A stretch of 64,000 nt of DNA, taken from positions 1-64,000 of the forward strand of contig NZ_SFCC01000001.1 of assembly GCF_004214935.1 (NCBI RefSeq), written 5' to 3'. Made by a program: the position numbers and the translations under genes. Origin of the DNA: Amycolatopsis suaedae (GTDB lineage Bacteria; Actinomycetota; Actinomycetes; Mycobacteriales; Pseudonocardiaceae). The notes below the pieces were generated by a model, which saw only the letters and a program-made list of their open reading frames with translations, ran no database searches and was not told where the DNA came from. This document shows, in pieces, positions 33,721-42,214 of the stretch; the first letter of the stretch is position 1; every line of letters starts with the position of its first letter.

Positions 33721-35131
33721 GCACGTCCTCGCGGGCGGCGATCAGCGCCGCCAGCACGGTGGTGATCGGCACGGCCGCGACGATGCCGATGCTGCCCGCC
33801 AGCGTCCGCACGATCTCCTGCGCGATGTCCTGGGAGCCGAGGATCGACCCGAGCCCGACACCGGACAGCGACGAGTAGAGCAGGACCGGCAGCGCCGTGC
33901 CCGCGTAGGCCATCACCAGGGTGTTCACCGCGGACGCCACGTGGTCGCGGCCGATGCGCAGCCCCGCGCCGTACAGCGCGCGCCAGCCCAGCGACGGGTT
34001 GGCGCGGCGCAGTTCCCACACGGCGCTGGTCTGGGTCACGGTGACGTCGTCGAGCACACCCAGCGCGCCGATCACCACACCGGCCAGCAGCAGGCCGCGG
34101 GCGTCGATGCCGTGGCCGAGCGAGCCGATCAGGGTGACGGTGTCGTCGTCGAGCCCGGTCAGCTTCGACACCGCGGAGAACACTGCCGAGATGACGCCGA
34201 TCAGCGCCAGGCTGACCAGCGTGCCGAGCACCGCCACCGACGTGCGGGCGGACAGGCCGTGGGTGAGGTAGAGCGCGACGAACATGATCAGCCCTGCGCC
34301 GGAGATCGCCACCAGCAGCGGGTTCTCCCCGGCCAGGATCGCGGGCAGCACGAACAGTGCCAGCACCACGAAGCTCAGCCCCAGCGCGACCAGTGCCGCC
34401 AGGCCCTGCCAGCGGCCGAGCACCAGGACCGCCACGGCGAACAGCGCCGCCAGCGCCAGCAGCGGCCAGCCGCGCTGGAAGTCGACGAGCTGGTAGGAGT
34501 CGGGCTGGGTCGCGTCGGCTCCGGTGTAGGACAGCACCACCTCGTCACCGGCGGCGAAGCGGGGGCTGCTCGGCTCCAGCGGGGTGATCTTGTCGATGAC
34601 CTGGCCCGGGGCGGGCCCGTCGGTCAGCCGCACGCGCGCGGTCAGGCAGGACGGCTCGCCCGGCGGCGGCTCGCCGACCTGCACCCGGCCCGGCGCCACG
34701 CACGGGCCGGTGCTGGTGGTGACGACCTCGCCGTGCACCGGGGTGCCCTGCGCGAGCGCGCTGGCCTGGGTCTGCGTGCCCCACGGGTAGAGCAGGACCA
34801 CCCCGGCGACGGTGGCCAGGGCGAACGGCAGCAGCAGGCCGATGAGCAGCTTGCGTACCCGCGCCGACGCCGGTGCCGCGGGGCCGTGCCCGTGCCCGTG
34901 GCCGTGTCCGGTGGGCAGTTCCGGCTCCGGCGGTTCCGGCGCGCGGCGGCGGCGGGGTGGTTCGGTGGCCGGGCGGGGGCGCCGCCGCGGGGCGTCGTCG
35001 TCCGCGGGGCGGCGGACGGGTTGCCGGGGCCGCACGCGCCGGATCGGGCCGGTGTCGGCGTCGGCGAGGTCGCCGCTCCACCGGTCCGGCGGGCTGTCGT
35101 CGGGGCGCTCGTGACGGGGCACGGGCGACAT
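33692..35131 (-). CDS. YibE/F-family membrane protein
   Basis: A multi-pass membrane protein of the YibE/F family, of unknown transport function. The N-terminal 80 residues are cytoplasmic, Pro/Arg-rich and include a His/Gly run (TGHGHGHGHGP). A first helix (about 93-113) precedes an extracytoplasmic domain, then seven or so helices with LVALGLSFVVLALFVLPAIL, the conserved LGVLDDVTVTQTSAVWELRR and YSSLSGVGLGSILGSQDIAQ. Length 479. Transcribed after the SDR gene with a 12-base gap. Confidence 0.85.
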   Translation of the reverse strand: MSPVPRHERPDDSPPDRWSGDLADADTGPIRRVRPRQPVRRPADDDAPRRRPRPATEPPRRRRAPEPPEPELPTGHGHGHGHGPAAPASARVRKLLIGLLLPFALATVAGVVLLYPWGTQTQASALAQGTPVHGEVVTTSTGPCVAPGRVQVGEPPPGEPSCLTARVRLTDGPAPGQVIDKITPLEPSSPRFAAGDEVVLSYTGADATQPDSYQLVDFQRGWPLLALAALFAVAVLVLGRWQGLAALVALGLSFVVLALFVLPAILAGENPLLVAISGAGLIMFVALYLTHGLSARTSVAVLGTLVSLALIGVISAVFSAVSKLTGLDDDTVTLIGSLGHGIDARGLLLAGVVIGALGVLDDVTVTQTSAVWELRRANPSLGWRALYGAGLRIGRDHVASAVNTLVMAYAGTALPVLLYSSLSGVGLGSILGSQDIAQEIVRTLAGSIGIVAAVPITTVLAALIAAREDVLSPGSPRTG

Positions 35132-35143
35132 CCTGCCAAGTGG

Positions 35144-35914
35144 CTAGAACATCACCAGACCGGCGGTGACGTTGACCTCCTCGCCGGTGATCGCGGCCGA
35201 GGCGTCGGAGGCCAGGAACACGACCGAGTTGCCGACGTCGGCCGAGTCGACGAACCGGCCCAGCGGCAGCCCGGACAGCAGCGAGGCCTTCGCCCGGTCC
35301 GACTCCGGGTGCGCCGGCCAGTCCGGCCGGTCGCCGACGACGTGGCCGGGGGAGAGCAGGTTGACGCGGACGTTGTGCGGCGCCAGATCCAGCGCGGCAC
35401 TGCGGCAGAAGCCGAGCAGGCCGAGCTTGCTCGTCGCGTACGCCGCCCGGTGCGGCATCGGCTGCTGGCCCTCCATGGTGCCGATCAGCACGATGGACCC
35501 GCTGCCGCGCTCGATCATGCCCGGCGCGAACGCCCGCACGGTGTGGAACACCCCGGTGGTGTTCACCGCGAGCGTGCGGTCCCACTCGGCCGGGTCCATC
35601 TCCCACACCGGAGCGGTGGGGCCACTGACGCCGCTGTTGCACACGACGACGTCGGGCACGCCGAACCCGGTGCGGACCACCTTGACCAGGTTGGTCAGTG
35701 TCTCCGGGCGGGTGAGGTCCAGCTCGGCCGCCATCCAGTGCGCGCCCAGCTCGCCCAGTTCCGCGCCGGTGGCACGCAGTGCCCGCTGGTCGCGGCCGGT
35801 GAGCACGACGGCGGCGCCCGCCTTCGCCAGCCGCAGGGCGACGGCGCGGCCGATGCCGCGGGCAGCCGTCGTCACCAGCGCGACCTTGCCCGCCAGTTCC
35901 CGTCCCGTGGTCAT
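35144..35914 (-). CDS. SDR-family oxidoreductase
   Basis: A short-chain dehydrogenase/reductase. The NAD(P)-binding glycine motif reads TTAARGIGRAVALRL, with Thr-Ala in place of the first Gly-Ala pair. Asn in VVCNSGVSGP, and Tyr/Lys of the active site in YATSKLGLLG, are present. The usual catalytic Ser region reads VLIGTMEGQ, so Ser may be replaced by Thr. ATG at 35914 overlaps the LacI stop by four bases, so the pair is one operon and the LacI protein probably controls it. The substrate, perhaps a sugar or polyol, is inferred from the regulator type only. Confidence 0.85.
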   Translation of the reverse strand: MTTGRELAGKVALVTTAARGIGRAVALRLAKAGAAVVLTGRDQRALRATGAELGELGAHWMAAELDLTRPETLTNLVKVVRTGFGVPDVVVCNSGVSGPTAPVWEMDPAEWDRTLAVNTTGVFHTVRAFAPGMIERGSGSIVLIGTMEGQQPMPHRAAYATSKLGLLGFCRSAALDLAPHNVRVNLLSPGHVVGDRPDWPAHPESDRAKASLLSGLPLGRFVDSADVGNSVVFLASDASAAITGEEVNVTAGLVMF

Positions 35915-36921
35915 GCCGGCGGCTCCACGTGTGCGGTGGTGCGCCGGGCGACCAGTTCGTTGCGGAACCGGTGGTGCACCAGTGCCCGGTCCGGGCTGCC
36001 GATGCGTTCGCGCAGCAGGGTCACGGCGATCTGGGCCATGTCCGAGAGCTGCTGGCGCACGGTGGACAGGGAGAACGCGCCCCAGGCGGCCATCGCGATG
36101 TCGTCGTAGCCGCTCACCCAGACCTGCTCGGGGACGGCGAGGCCGTGTGTGCGGATGGCGTCCAGCGCGCCGAACGCGCTGAAGTCGTTGGTACAGAACA
36201 CCGCCGTCGGATGGTTGCGGCCGGTGCGTTCCAGGATGGTGTGCATGGCGGACTGGCCGCCGTCGTGGGTGAAGTCGCCGTTGGCCACGCAGTCCTCGGC
36301 CAGCTCCAGCCCGTACTCGGCGCAGCCGCGGCGGTAACCCGCCATCCGGTCGCGGGCGGTGCTCGCCGACTCCGGCCCGCCGACCAGGCCGACCCGCCGG
36401 TGCCCGGCGGCGGCGAAGTAGGCGGCCACGCGGGCGGCGCCGTCGGCGTTGTCGCTGTCCACCTGGTCGCACGGCAGTCCCGGCACGCCACGGTTGACCA
36501 GCACCACCGGCGCGCCCCGGCGGATGGCCGACGCCAGCGGCGCGGACCGCGCGGTGGCCGTGGTGAACAGCAGGCCGTCGATCAGCCGCTGGTCGATGGC
36601 CTGCAGGGCGGCCGACTCACCGGGACCCGCACTGTTCCACAGGATCATCCGCAACTCGGCACGGTCGAGCTCCTTGGTCAGCGCCTTGATCAGCTCCGGG
36701 TAGAAGGGGTTGGTCACGTCGTCGACGATGAGCCCGATGGTATCCGTGCGGTTGGTGCGCATCGCGCGCGCGGCGACGTTGGGCTGATAGCCGGTCTCGG
36801 CGAGCACCAGCAGCACGCGGGCGCGGGTGTCCTCGCTGACCGAGTCGTGGTCGTGCAGGACGCGGGAGACGGTCGCCTGGGACACCCCGGCGAGCCGGGC
36901 GACGTCCCGAGCGGTGACCAC
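35911..36921 (-). CDS. LacI-family transcriptional regulator
   Basis: A sugar-responsive repressor. Helix-turn-helix TARDVARLAGVSQATVSRVL and hinge region at residues 2-60, then a periplasmic-binding-protein-like ligand domain (TDTIGLIVDDVTNPFYPELI, LVNRGVPGLPCDQVDSDNAD, RVGLVGGPESASTARDRMAG, VSGYDDIAMAAWGAFSLSTV). The GTG at 36921 follows GAGGAG with six bases of spacing. The open frame extends farther upstream, but those codons lie in the promoter and a half repeat. It is followed by an overlapping SDR gene. The ligand is unknown. Confidence 0.93.
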   Translation of the reverse strand: MVTARDVARLAGVSQATVSRVLHDHDSVSEDTRARVLLVLAETGYQPNVAARAMRTNRTDTIGLIVDDVTNPFYPELIKALTKELDRAELRMILWNSAGPGESAALQAIDQRLIDGLLFTTATARSAPLASAIRRGAPVVLVNRGVPGLPCDQVDSDNADGAARVAAYFAAAGHRRVGLVGGPESASTARDRMAGYRRGCAEYGLELAEDCVANGDFTHDGGQSAMHTILERTGRNHPTAVFCTNDFSAFGALDAIRTHGLAVPEQVWVSGYDDIAMAAWGAFSLSTVRQQLSDMAQIAVTLLRERIGSPDRALVHHRFRNELVARRTTAHVEPPA

Positions 36922-36996
36922 GGCGTGCTCCTCGACCTGTGCGCGAATGGTGACGTATACACTCGCCACTCGCTGGCAGTGTGTCAAGCGGCGGCC

Positions 36997-37035
36997 AAAG
37001 CACGTGAAGGCCACCTTCACCACGTCTCACGTCAG
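36997..37035 (-). repeat. Hairpin repeat, half copy 4
   Basis: Only one arm (core GTGAAGGCCACCTTCA) plus the loop motif CACGTCTCACGTCA is present. No second arm follows. It lies upstream of the lacI gene, not downstream of a gene like the full copies. Confidence 0.8.
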
Positions 37036-37085
37036 GGCCCCGGCAAAGTCCGGGTGCGGGCAGGGCGAGGTGGCTGGTCTCGAGC

Positions 37086-37148
37086 GTAGAACTCGCGTGC
37101 CGGAACGCAGAACTCGCGTGCGTGAGCGCAGAACTCACGATGTGGACG
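37086..37148 (+). repeat. Three 21-base tandem units with AGAACTC core
   Basis: AGAACTCGCGTGC at 37088 and 37109 and AGAACTCACG at 37130 repeat with an exact 21-base period. Intervening bases are related (CGGAACGC, GTGAGCGC). The stretch lies in the non-coding interval between lacI and the secreted protein gene, between two members of the hairpin family. Confidence 0.8.
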
Positions 37149-37186
37149 CCGGTTCTCCCGTGGCGCCGGTCGCCCCGCGTGGGGTC

Positions 37187-37245
37187 AAGCTCGTGAAGGC
37201 CACCTTCATTACGTGTGACGTGGTGATGGTGGCCTTCACGTGCTT
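37187..37245. repeat. Long hairpin repeat, full copy 5
   Basis: Arms share the core CGTGAAGGCCACCTTCA, loop TTACGTGTGACGTGG, right arm with one substitution (TGATGGTGGCC). Situated in the gene-free interval 36922-37419. Confidence 0.9.
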
Positions 37246-37325
37246 TGGTGCTTGGTGGGTTGTCTCGTTCGTGGTGGCTGGTGGGGTGGTTGTGCCGGGG
37301 TGAGGGCGGATGTGGTGGCGTCTGA

Positions 37326-37423
37326 TGCCGTGAAGGGGGCCCTCACGGCAATCGCCCCGGACTCTGGACTGTGCCGGAGCCCTGGCGTCTCATGCCGTGA
37401 GGGCCGCCTTCACGAGCTTTCAG
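37326..37423. repeat. Variant hairpin copies at the 3' end of the secreted-protein gene
   Basis: A short palindrome TGCCGTGAAGGGG / CCCTCACGGCA at 37326-37350 is followed after about 35 bases by GTCTCATGCCGTGAGGGCCG and CCTTCACGAGCTTT (37386-37421). The words GTCTCA, GTGAGGGCC and CCTTCACG link it to the main hairpin family. It ends at the stop of the minus-strand gene and may be its terminator. Positions 36922-37419 hold no gene beyond these repeats. Confidence 0.6.
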
Positions 37424-39534
37424 AAGCGCTCGATCCGCGCGGTCAGGGCCGGGTCGGTGCTGGACATCGTCCAGGCGCCGCCGGACTCGAAGCCCGGGTT
37501 GCGGACGGTCAGCCCCACCGACTCGATGGTGTCCACACCCACGTCGACGCCGAGGTCCACCGGCGGTGTGTCGGTGGCACACAGCTGGAACGCCACCGTC
37601 ACCTCCTTCTTGCCGCGGACGAAGTCGCCGACGTCGATCGGGCCCTGGTCGCTGCTGCCGTTCATCCAGGTGTACTCCCACCAGTCGGTGACGTCGCGCT
37701 GCTGCACGAGCAGCCCGTCGATGGTCAGCCGCTTCACCAGCTGTCCCTCGAACAGCCGAGTCTGGGCGTACTGGTCGTAGTGCCAGAACGACAGCTCGTA
37801 CCGCGGCGAGTACGGATCGACCGCCACCCGCTGGCTGGCCGTGGCGCAGCTGTTCGGCGCGGGGGAGGTGCGGTCGGGCAGGCTCAGGCTGAGCCTGCCG
37901 TCACCGAACATCGCGGTGTTGTCGGTGCGGTAGCCGTCGCGCGGGAAGGGCGCCGGGTCCGGCGGGTAGGGCCGGTTGGTCCACGGCTTGCCGCGCAGCG
38001 TGGTCGCCACCGCGTCGCGGATGCGCGCGGGCCGGTCGGCGGCGTAGTGGTCGAGCGAGCCCAGCAGGGCCCGCGAGTTGCCGCCGATCTTCCACGCCCA
38101 GCTCTGCTCGAAACCGCCGTCCAGCACCAGGAAACCCTCACCGCGGACGTCGTCGAACCCGACGTCGAGCGGGAAGTTGCCCACGCCGTTGCGCTCGAAC
38201 ACCCGCAGGGTGAGCAGCGCGGTGTGCTTGCCGCGCAACGCGTCGCTGAGGTCGACGGTGCGCTCGACGTAGCCGTGCCCGCCGGGGTCGGCCACGTCGG
38301 ACTCCCACACCACCTTCCCGTCCACCAGCACCTGTTTGGTGTGGAAGCCGGGAGCCGGGGTGGTCGGGTTGTACCAGTCGAAGTCGGCGAAGCGCAGCGT
38401 GTGCCGCCGCTCGTGCGGGTTGACCACGATCCGCTGCTCGGCCGAGGCGTAGTCGCCGGTGCGGGTGCCGACGAACGAGGCCAGCGAGACGTTGAACCGG
38501 CCGATGCCGTGTGCCGCGCGGTTGTCCGCCGTCGGCGCCGGTTTGCCGCCCAGTGGCAGGCCGTAGGCGTCGATGCCGAGGATCCGCCCGCTGCGCTGGT
38601 AGGGCAGTGCGCGCCGGATCGACTCGGCGACGTAGTTCTCCGTCGGCGGCAGTGCCGCGTCGAGGAACCGGTTGGTGTAGAGCAGGAACAGCACGCCCAG
38701 CCCGCGTGGCTCGGTCTGCGCGAGGATCTGCTCCAGGTTGGCCTCGACGGCCGTCGGATCCTGGGTGTTGTTGCTGAACCCCAGGTACGGGTAGACGATC
38801 CCGTCGATGTACGGGCCGAACCGCGCGTAGAATTCCGGGCTCACCGCGTGCCCGTGGTAGGCGCAGGTGTAGAAGCCCAGCCTCGGGTTGATGGCGTCCT
38901 GCGCGTCGACGATCTGCTGCATGTAGTCCGGCGTGAACAGCTCGCCGTTGGCGCCGATGAGGAAGTCGTCGATCGCCCAGGCGACGACGTTCGGGTACTG
39001 CAGCGAGAGCGTGGCGATCTCCTGCGCCCAGCGGACGAAGTCCAGCTTGAACGGCCGGGAGCAGCGGCCGGACAGGTGCGGCGCCGGGTTGTCGAAGCAC
39101 TCCGACGGCGGCACGGTGTACACCCAGATCTTGATGCCGGCCGCGGCCGCCGCGGGCGCGAACTCCAGCCGCAGGTCGTCCCAGTCGGTCGGCGAGTCCC
39201 AGATGCCGTAGACGTAGGTGTTCAGGCCGTGCTCACGCAGCTTGGACACCAGCCGCGGCGTGTCGATGTGGCGGTAGCCGTCGTCGCGGGGTTCCGGTTC
39301 GCGGACGTCGGCGTAGATCGTGTTGCCGCCGGTCATTGCCGCTTTGATGCCGCCCTCGGGAACCACCGACGCCCGGATGTCCGACAGCGCAGCGTCCTTG
39401 ACCCGGACCGCGGTCGGTGCCGGTTCGCCGATGGTCTGGGCCGCCGCGGCCGGCACCAGCACGGACGCGACGAGCGCGGCCGTACACGACAGGATGGCGG
39501 TGAAGGCCAGTGCTCTTCGGTGGGGACCGAACAT
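37420..39534 (-). CDS. Large secreted protein, putative glycosidase-like TIM barrel
   Basis: A 704-residue exported protein of no recognised family. ATG at 39534 behind CGGAG gives a clear Sec signal peptide (HRRALAFTAILSCTAALVAS, cleavage near AAAAQ, residue 33). Residues about 75-350 read like a barrel: NTIYADVREPEPRDDGYRHI, HGLNTYVYGIWDSPTDWDDL, VVAWAIDDFLIG, NPRLGFYTCAYHGHAVSPEF, GIVYPYLGFSNNT. The paired acids in AIDDF resemble a glycoside hydrolase active site, which is inference. The C-terminal half holds two beta-sandwich-like stretches (RFADFDWYNPTTPAPGFHTK; DVGDFVRGKKEVTVAFQLC). It is divergent from the IclR gene and shares its dyad, so it may prepare a substrate for the transporter at 40563. 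Confidence 0.75.
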   Translation of the reverse strand: MFGPHRRALAFTAILSCTAALVASVLVPAAAAQTIGEPAPTAVRVKDAALSDIRASVVPEGGIKAAMTGGNTIYADVREPEPRDDGYRHIDTPRLVSKLREHGLNTYVYGIWDSPTDWDDLRLEFAPAAAAAGIKIWVYTVPPSECFDNPAPHLSGRCSRPFKLDFVRWAQEIATLSLQYPNVVAWAIDDFLIGANGELFTPDYMQQIVDAQDAINPRLGFYTCAYHGHAVSPEFYARFGPYIDGIVYPYLGFSNNTQDPTAVEANLEQILAQTEPRGLGVLFLLYTNRFLDAALPPTENYVAESIRRALPYQRSGRILGIDAYGLPLGGKPAPTADNRAAHGIGRFNVSLASFVGTRTGDYASAEQRIVVNPHERRHTLRFADFDWYNPTTPAPGFHTKQVLVDGKVVWESDVADPGGHGYVERTVDLSDALRGKHTALLTLRVFERNGVGNFPLDVGFDDVRGEGFLVLDGGFEQSWAWKIGGNSRALLGSLDHYAADRPARIRDAVATTLRGKPWTNRPYPPDPAPFPRDGYRTDNTAMFGDGRLSLSLPDRTSPAPNSCATASQRVAVDPYSPRYELSFWHYDQYAQTRLFEGQLVKRLTIDGLLVQQRDVTDWWEYTWMNGSSDQGPIDVGDFVRGKKEVTVAFQLCATDTPPVDLGVDVGVDTIESVGLTVRNPGFESGGAWTMSSTDPALTARIERF

Positions 39535-39547
39535 AGTATTCTCCGTA

Positions 39548-39558
39548 TATCGAAGATA
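39548..39558. promoter_or_regulatory. TATC-GAA-GATA dyad, putative IclR operator
   Basis: TATCGAAGATA lies 14 bases before the secreted-protein gene and 116 bases before iclR. Related dyads are at 40519 (TATC-TTC-GAAA) and 42220 (TATC-TCC-GATA), each before another gene of the same cluster. Confidence 0.5.
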
Positions 39559-39673
39559 GTTACGAGCAACTGAAGAATCATTTGATGATGCCGCCGCCCG
39601 GATGCCCCGGAAAGAGGCCGATGCGGTGACACTGGTGTGCACCGGGCGCGGCGGAACCGAGGTGGGCAGGCGC

Positions 39674-40459
39674 ATGACGGCTCAGGACGATGTGGTGCGA
39701 CGGCCGGCGTCACCGGCGGTGGACCGGGCGCTGACGGTGCTGGAGACGCTGATCGGCTCGGACGAGGGCCTGACGCTGACCGCCCTGTCGCGCACGACCG
39801 GCATCCCGCTGGCGACCTGCGCCTCGATCGTCTACACGCTGGAGCAACGGGGTTACGCCAGCCGGACCATCGTGGGCCGCAGCCACTTCTGGCGGGTCAC
39901 CCTGCGCCTCTACGACCTGGCCGCGCCGCTGATCCGGCAGGAGGACCTGTCCGAGGTCGCGCAGCCGCAGCTGCGGGCGCTGGTCGACGCGCTGGGCATG
40001 CCCGCGCACGTCGGCGTGCTCGACGGCGCGTCGGTGGTCTACGTCGGCAAGGTCGCCCCGCAGGGGTTCATCCAGTTCGACACCTACCCGGGCAAGGTGT
40101 CGCCGTTCAATCTGACGGCGCTGGGCCGGGCGATCGCCGCCTACCTGCCCGACGCCGAGCTGGAGCCGCTGCTGAACCAGCTCACGCCGGGTACCGGGCC
40201 GAAGGCCAAGCGCCCGACCGCCCGCGCGCTGCGGGCGCAGCTGGCCAAGGTCCGCCAGGTCGGCTACGCGCTGGAGGCCGAGGAGGAGCAGGCCGACATC
40301 GCGTGCGTGGCGGCCCCGTTCTTCGACGCCGAGGGCCGGGTGGTCGGCTCGGTCGGGGTCACCGGATTCGCCCATCAGCTGACCGGCCGCAAGCTCACCC
40401 GTGCGGCGGAACTGGTTGTCCAGCAAGGGAAAGAGGTCTCGGCCAAGCTCGGGTTCTGA
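39674..40459 (+). CDS. IclR-family transcriptional regulator
   Basis: A regulator with N-terminal winged helix (AVDRALTVLETLIGSDEGLT, TALSRTTGIPLATCASIVYT, LEQRGYASR) and the IclR effector domain (ALVDALGMPAHVGVLDGASV, VSPFNLTALGRAIAAYLPD, EEQADIACVAAPFFDAEGRV, VGSVGVTGFAHQLTG). Start taken at ATG 39674; an ATG at 39602 is possible. It stands directly before the ABC-transporter operon and divergent from the secreted protein. IclR proteins usually sense small organic acids or sugars made by the pathway they control, which fits the cluster, but the effector is unknown. Confidence 0.9.
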   Translation: MTAQDDVVRRPASPAVDRALTVLETLIGSDEGLTLTALSRTTGIPLATCASIVYTLEQRGYASRTIVGRSHFWRVTLRLYDLAAPLIRQEDLSEVAQPQLRALVDALGMPAHVGVLDGASVVYVGKVAPQGFIQFDTYPGKVSPFNLTALGRAIAAYLPDAELEPLLNQLTPGTGPKAKRPTARALRAQLAKVRQVGYALEAEEEQADIACVAAPFFDAEGRVVGSVGVTGFAHQLTGRKLTRAAELVVQQGKEVSAKLGF

Positions 40460-40518
40460 TCCACCCGGGGGTTGCGCCGGTCGAGTGAGCGCGCCTACCA
40501 TCTTCCGCCTAACGGAGA

Positions 40519-40529
40519 TATCTTCGAAA
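40519..40529. promoter_or_regulatory. TATC-TTC-GAAA site before the binding-protein gene
   Basis: GATATCTTCGAAATC lies 34 bases before the start at 40563. On the complementary strand it reads TTTCGAAGATA, one base different from the TATCGAAGATA at 39548. Confidence 0.5.
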
Positions 40530-40562
40530 TCGCGTACATGCCCTGGTTCAGGGGAGGTCGGC

Positions 40563-42143
40563 GTGGCGAGAAGACGACGGGTGACGGTGGCGCTGGGGGC
40601 GGCCGCGGTGCTGCTGGCGACGGCGGCGTGCGGCGGCAACGGCGGCGGGGGAGAACCCGACGTCCAGGCCACCGCGGACAGCGGCAGCGGGCCCGTCCGC
40701 GAGGGCGGGGTGCTGGTGTTCGGCCAGACCGACGGGGTCACCCAGCTCGACCCGAACAAGATCAGCAGCGCGGCGGCCACCCAGCTGCAGACGCTGCTGT
40801 GGAACGGGCTGAGCAAGTGGGGCCCGGACAACCTCGCCAAACCGGACCTCGCCGAGTCCTGGCAGTCCTCGCCGGACTTCAAGCAGTGGACGTTCCGGCT
40901 GCGCCAGGGCGTCAAGTACCACAACGGCAAGGCGTTCACCGCCGCGGAGGCGAAGAAGAACTTCGACACCGTGCTGCAGCCGAACTCGACCGCGCAGGTC
41001 AAGGCCAAGATCAGCATGGTGTCCGCGGTGACGGCGAAGGACGACACCACGCTGGTGATCGACCTGAAGACGCCCAACCCCGAACTGCCCATCGACGTCA
41101 TCGACGTCAAGATGAGCGACATCGACGACATCGCCAACGTCAACCGCAACGCCAACGGCACCGGGCCGTACAAGCTGAAGTCGTTCGTCCCGGACCAGAC
41201 CGTGGAGCTGGTCCGCAACGACACCTACTTCGGCAAGCGCGCCCCGCTGGACGGCATCACCATCACCCGCTACGCCGACTCGACGGCGGCGCAGACCGCG
41301 CTGCGCTCGGGTCAGCTGCACGTGCTGGCCAACGTCACGCCGGACGTGGTGAAGGGCCTGGCCGCCGACGGCAGGCAGCTGCTCACCGCCGCGGAACCGG
41401 CGGCCTACACGGTGTGGGAGCTGGACACGTCCTCGCCGCCGTTCGACAACCCGAAGGCGCGGCTGGCGCTGTCGCACGCGGCCAACCGGCAGGCGATGAT
41501 GGACGCCGGGTACGCCGGGTACGGCGTGCCCACCCCGGCCAACGTGGTGGTCAACCCGAAGAACAAGCACTTCGACCAGGCCCTGCCCGCGCACGAGTTC
41601 AACCTGGACCGGGCCAAGCAGCTGTTCGCCGAGGCCGGGGTGCCCGAGGGCAGCACGCTGACGTTCTGGGCCAAGGCCGGCAGCAACACCGAGTGGCTGA
41701 CCATCGGTCAGATCCTGCAGGAGGACCTGCGCAAGATCGGGATCACCCTGGACATCCAGAGCAACGAGAACAGCACCTGGAGCGCGAAGTTCTACCCGAA
41801 GGGCAAGAAGTTCCCCGGCATGCTGGCCGCGAACTACCTGTCGTTCACGCCGCTGCCGGACAGCTACGCGCTGGCCTGGTTCGAGGGCAAGCAGGGCACC
41901 TGCGAGTGCAACTGGGTGCCGCCCAAGGAGTACGACGATGCGGTGGCCGCCATCGAGGCCAGCGGCGAGGGGCCGCAGCGTGACGCCGCGTTCCGGACCG
42001 CGCAGCAGGTGCTGAACCGGGAGAACCCGATCATCGTGGTCGGCAGCACCGCGTTCCTCTCGGTGGCGCAGGGCAACCTGCGCGGCGCCTGGGTCCAGGC
42101 CGAAGGGACGTTGCACCTAGAAGAAGCCGGCTTCGCGGCATGA
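40563..42143 (+). CDS. ABC transporter substrate-binding lipoprotein (peptide/nickel type)
   Basis: A surface lipoprotein of the SBP_bac_5 family that captures oligopeptides, nickel chelates or small glycosides for import. GTG at 40563 behind GGGGAGG. The signal sequence (RRRRVTVALGAAAVLLATAA) ends at a lipobox-like AACGG, cysteine about residue 25. Conserved blocks: GGVLVFGQTDGVTQLDPNK, LAESWQSSPDFKQWTFRLRQ, GVKYHNGKAFTAAEAKKNFD, NGTGPYKLKSFVPDQTVELV and DIQSNENSTWSAKFYPKG. First gene of the transport operon. The downstream permease gene is separated by 144 bases containing a dyad. Confidence 0.92.
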   Translation: MARRRRVTVALGAAAVLLATAACGGNGGGGEPDVQATADSGSGPVREGGVLVFGQTDGVTQLDPNKISSAAATQLQTLLWNGLSKWGPDNLAKPDLAESWQSSPDFKQWTFRLRQGVKYHNGKAFTAAEAKKNFDTVLQPNSTAQVKAKISMVSAVTAKDDTTLVIDLKTPNPELPIDVIDVKMSDIDDIANVNRNANGTGPYKLKSFVPDQTVELVRNDTYFGKRAPLDGITITRYADSTAAQTALRSGQLHVLANVTPDVVKGLAADGRQLLTAAEPAAYTVWELDTSSPPFDNPKARLALSHAANRQAMMDAGYAGYGVPTPANVVVNPKNKHFDQALPAHEFNLDRAKQLFAEAGVPEGSTLTFWAKAGSNTEWLTIGQILQEDLRKIGITLDIQSNENSTWSAKFYPKGKKFPGMLAANYLSFTPLPDSYALAWFEGKQGTCECNWVPPKEYDDAVAAIEASGEGPQRDAAFRTAQQVLNRENPIIVVGSTAFLSVAQGNLRGAWVQAEGTLHLEEAGFAA

Positions 42144-42214
42144 GGACATTGGGGGCTTGGCAAGGCGGTCCAGTAGGGCGCGCTCAGACGGCGATCTGCG
42201 GCGTTGAGGTCCGC

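Noticed and set aside
33638-36109. 823-codon plus-strand open frame across YibE/F and SDR genes
   Set aside because: It runs antisense to two well-supported genes and has repetitive His/Gln/Arg composition.
36922-37023. N-terminal extension of the LacI protein in the open frame
   Set aside because: These codons fall in the promoter and half repeat. The GTG at 36921 has a good ribosome-binding site and the helix-turn-helix begins at once.
37086-37148. CRISPR array
   Set aside because: Units of 21 bases with no unique spacers, only three copies, and no cas genes nearby.
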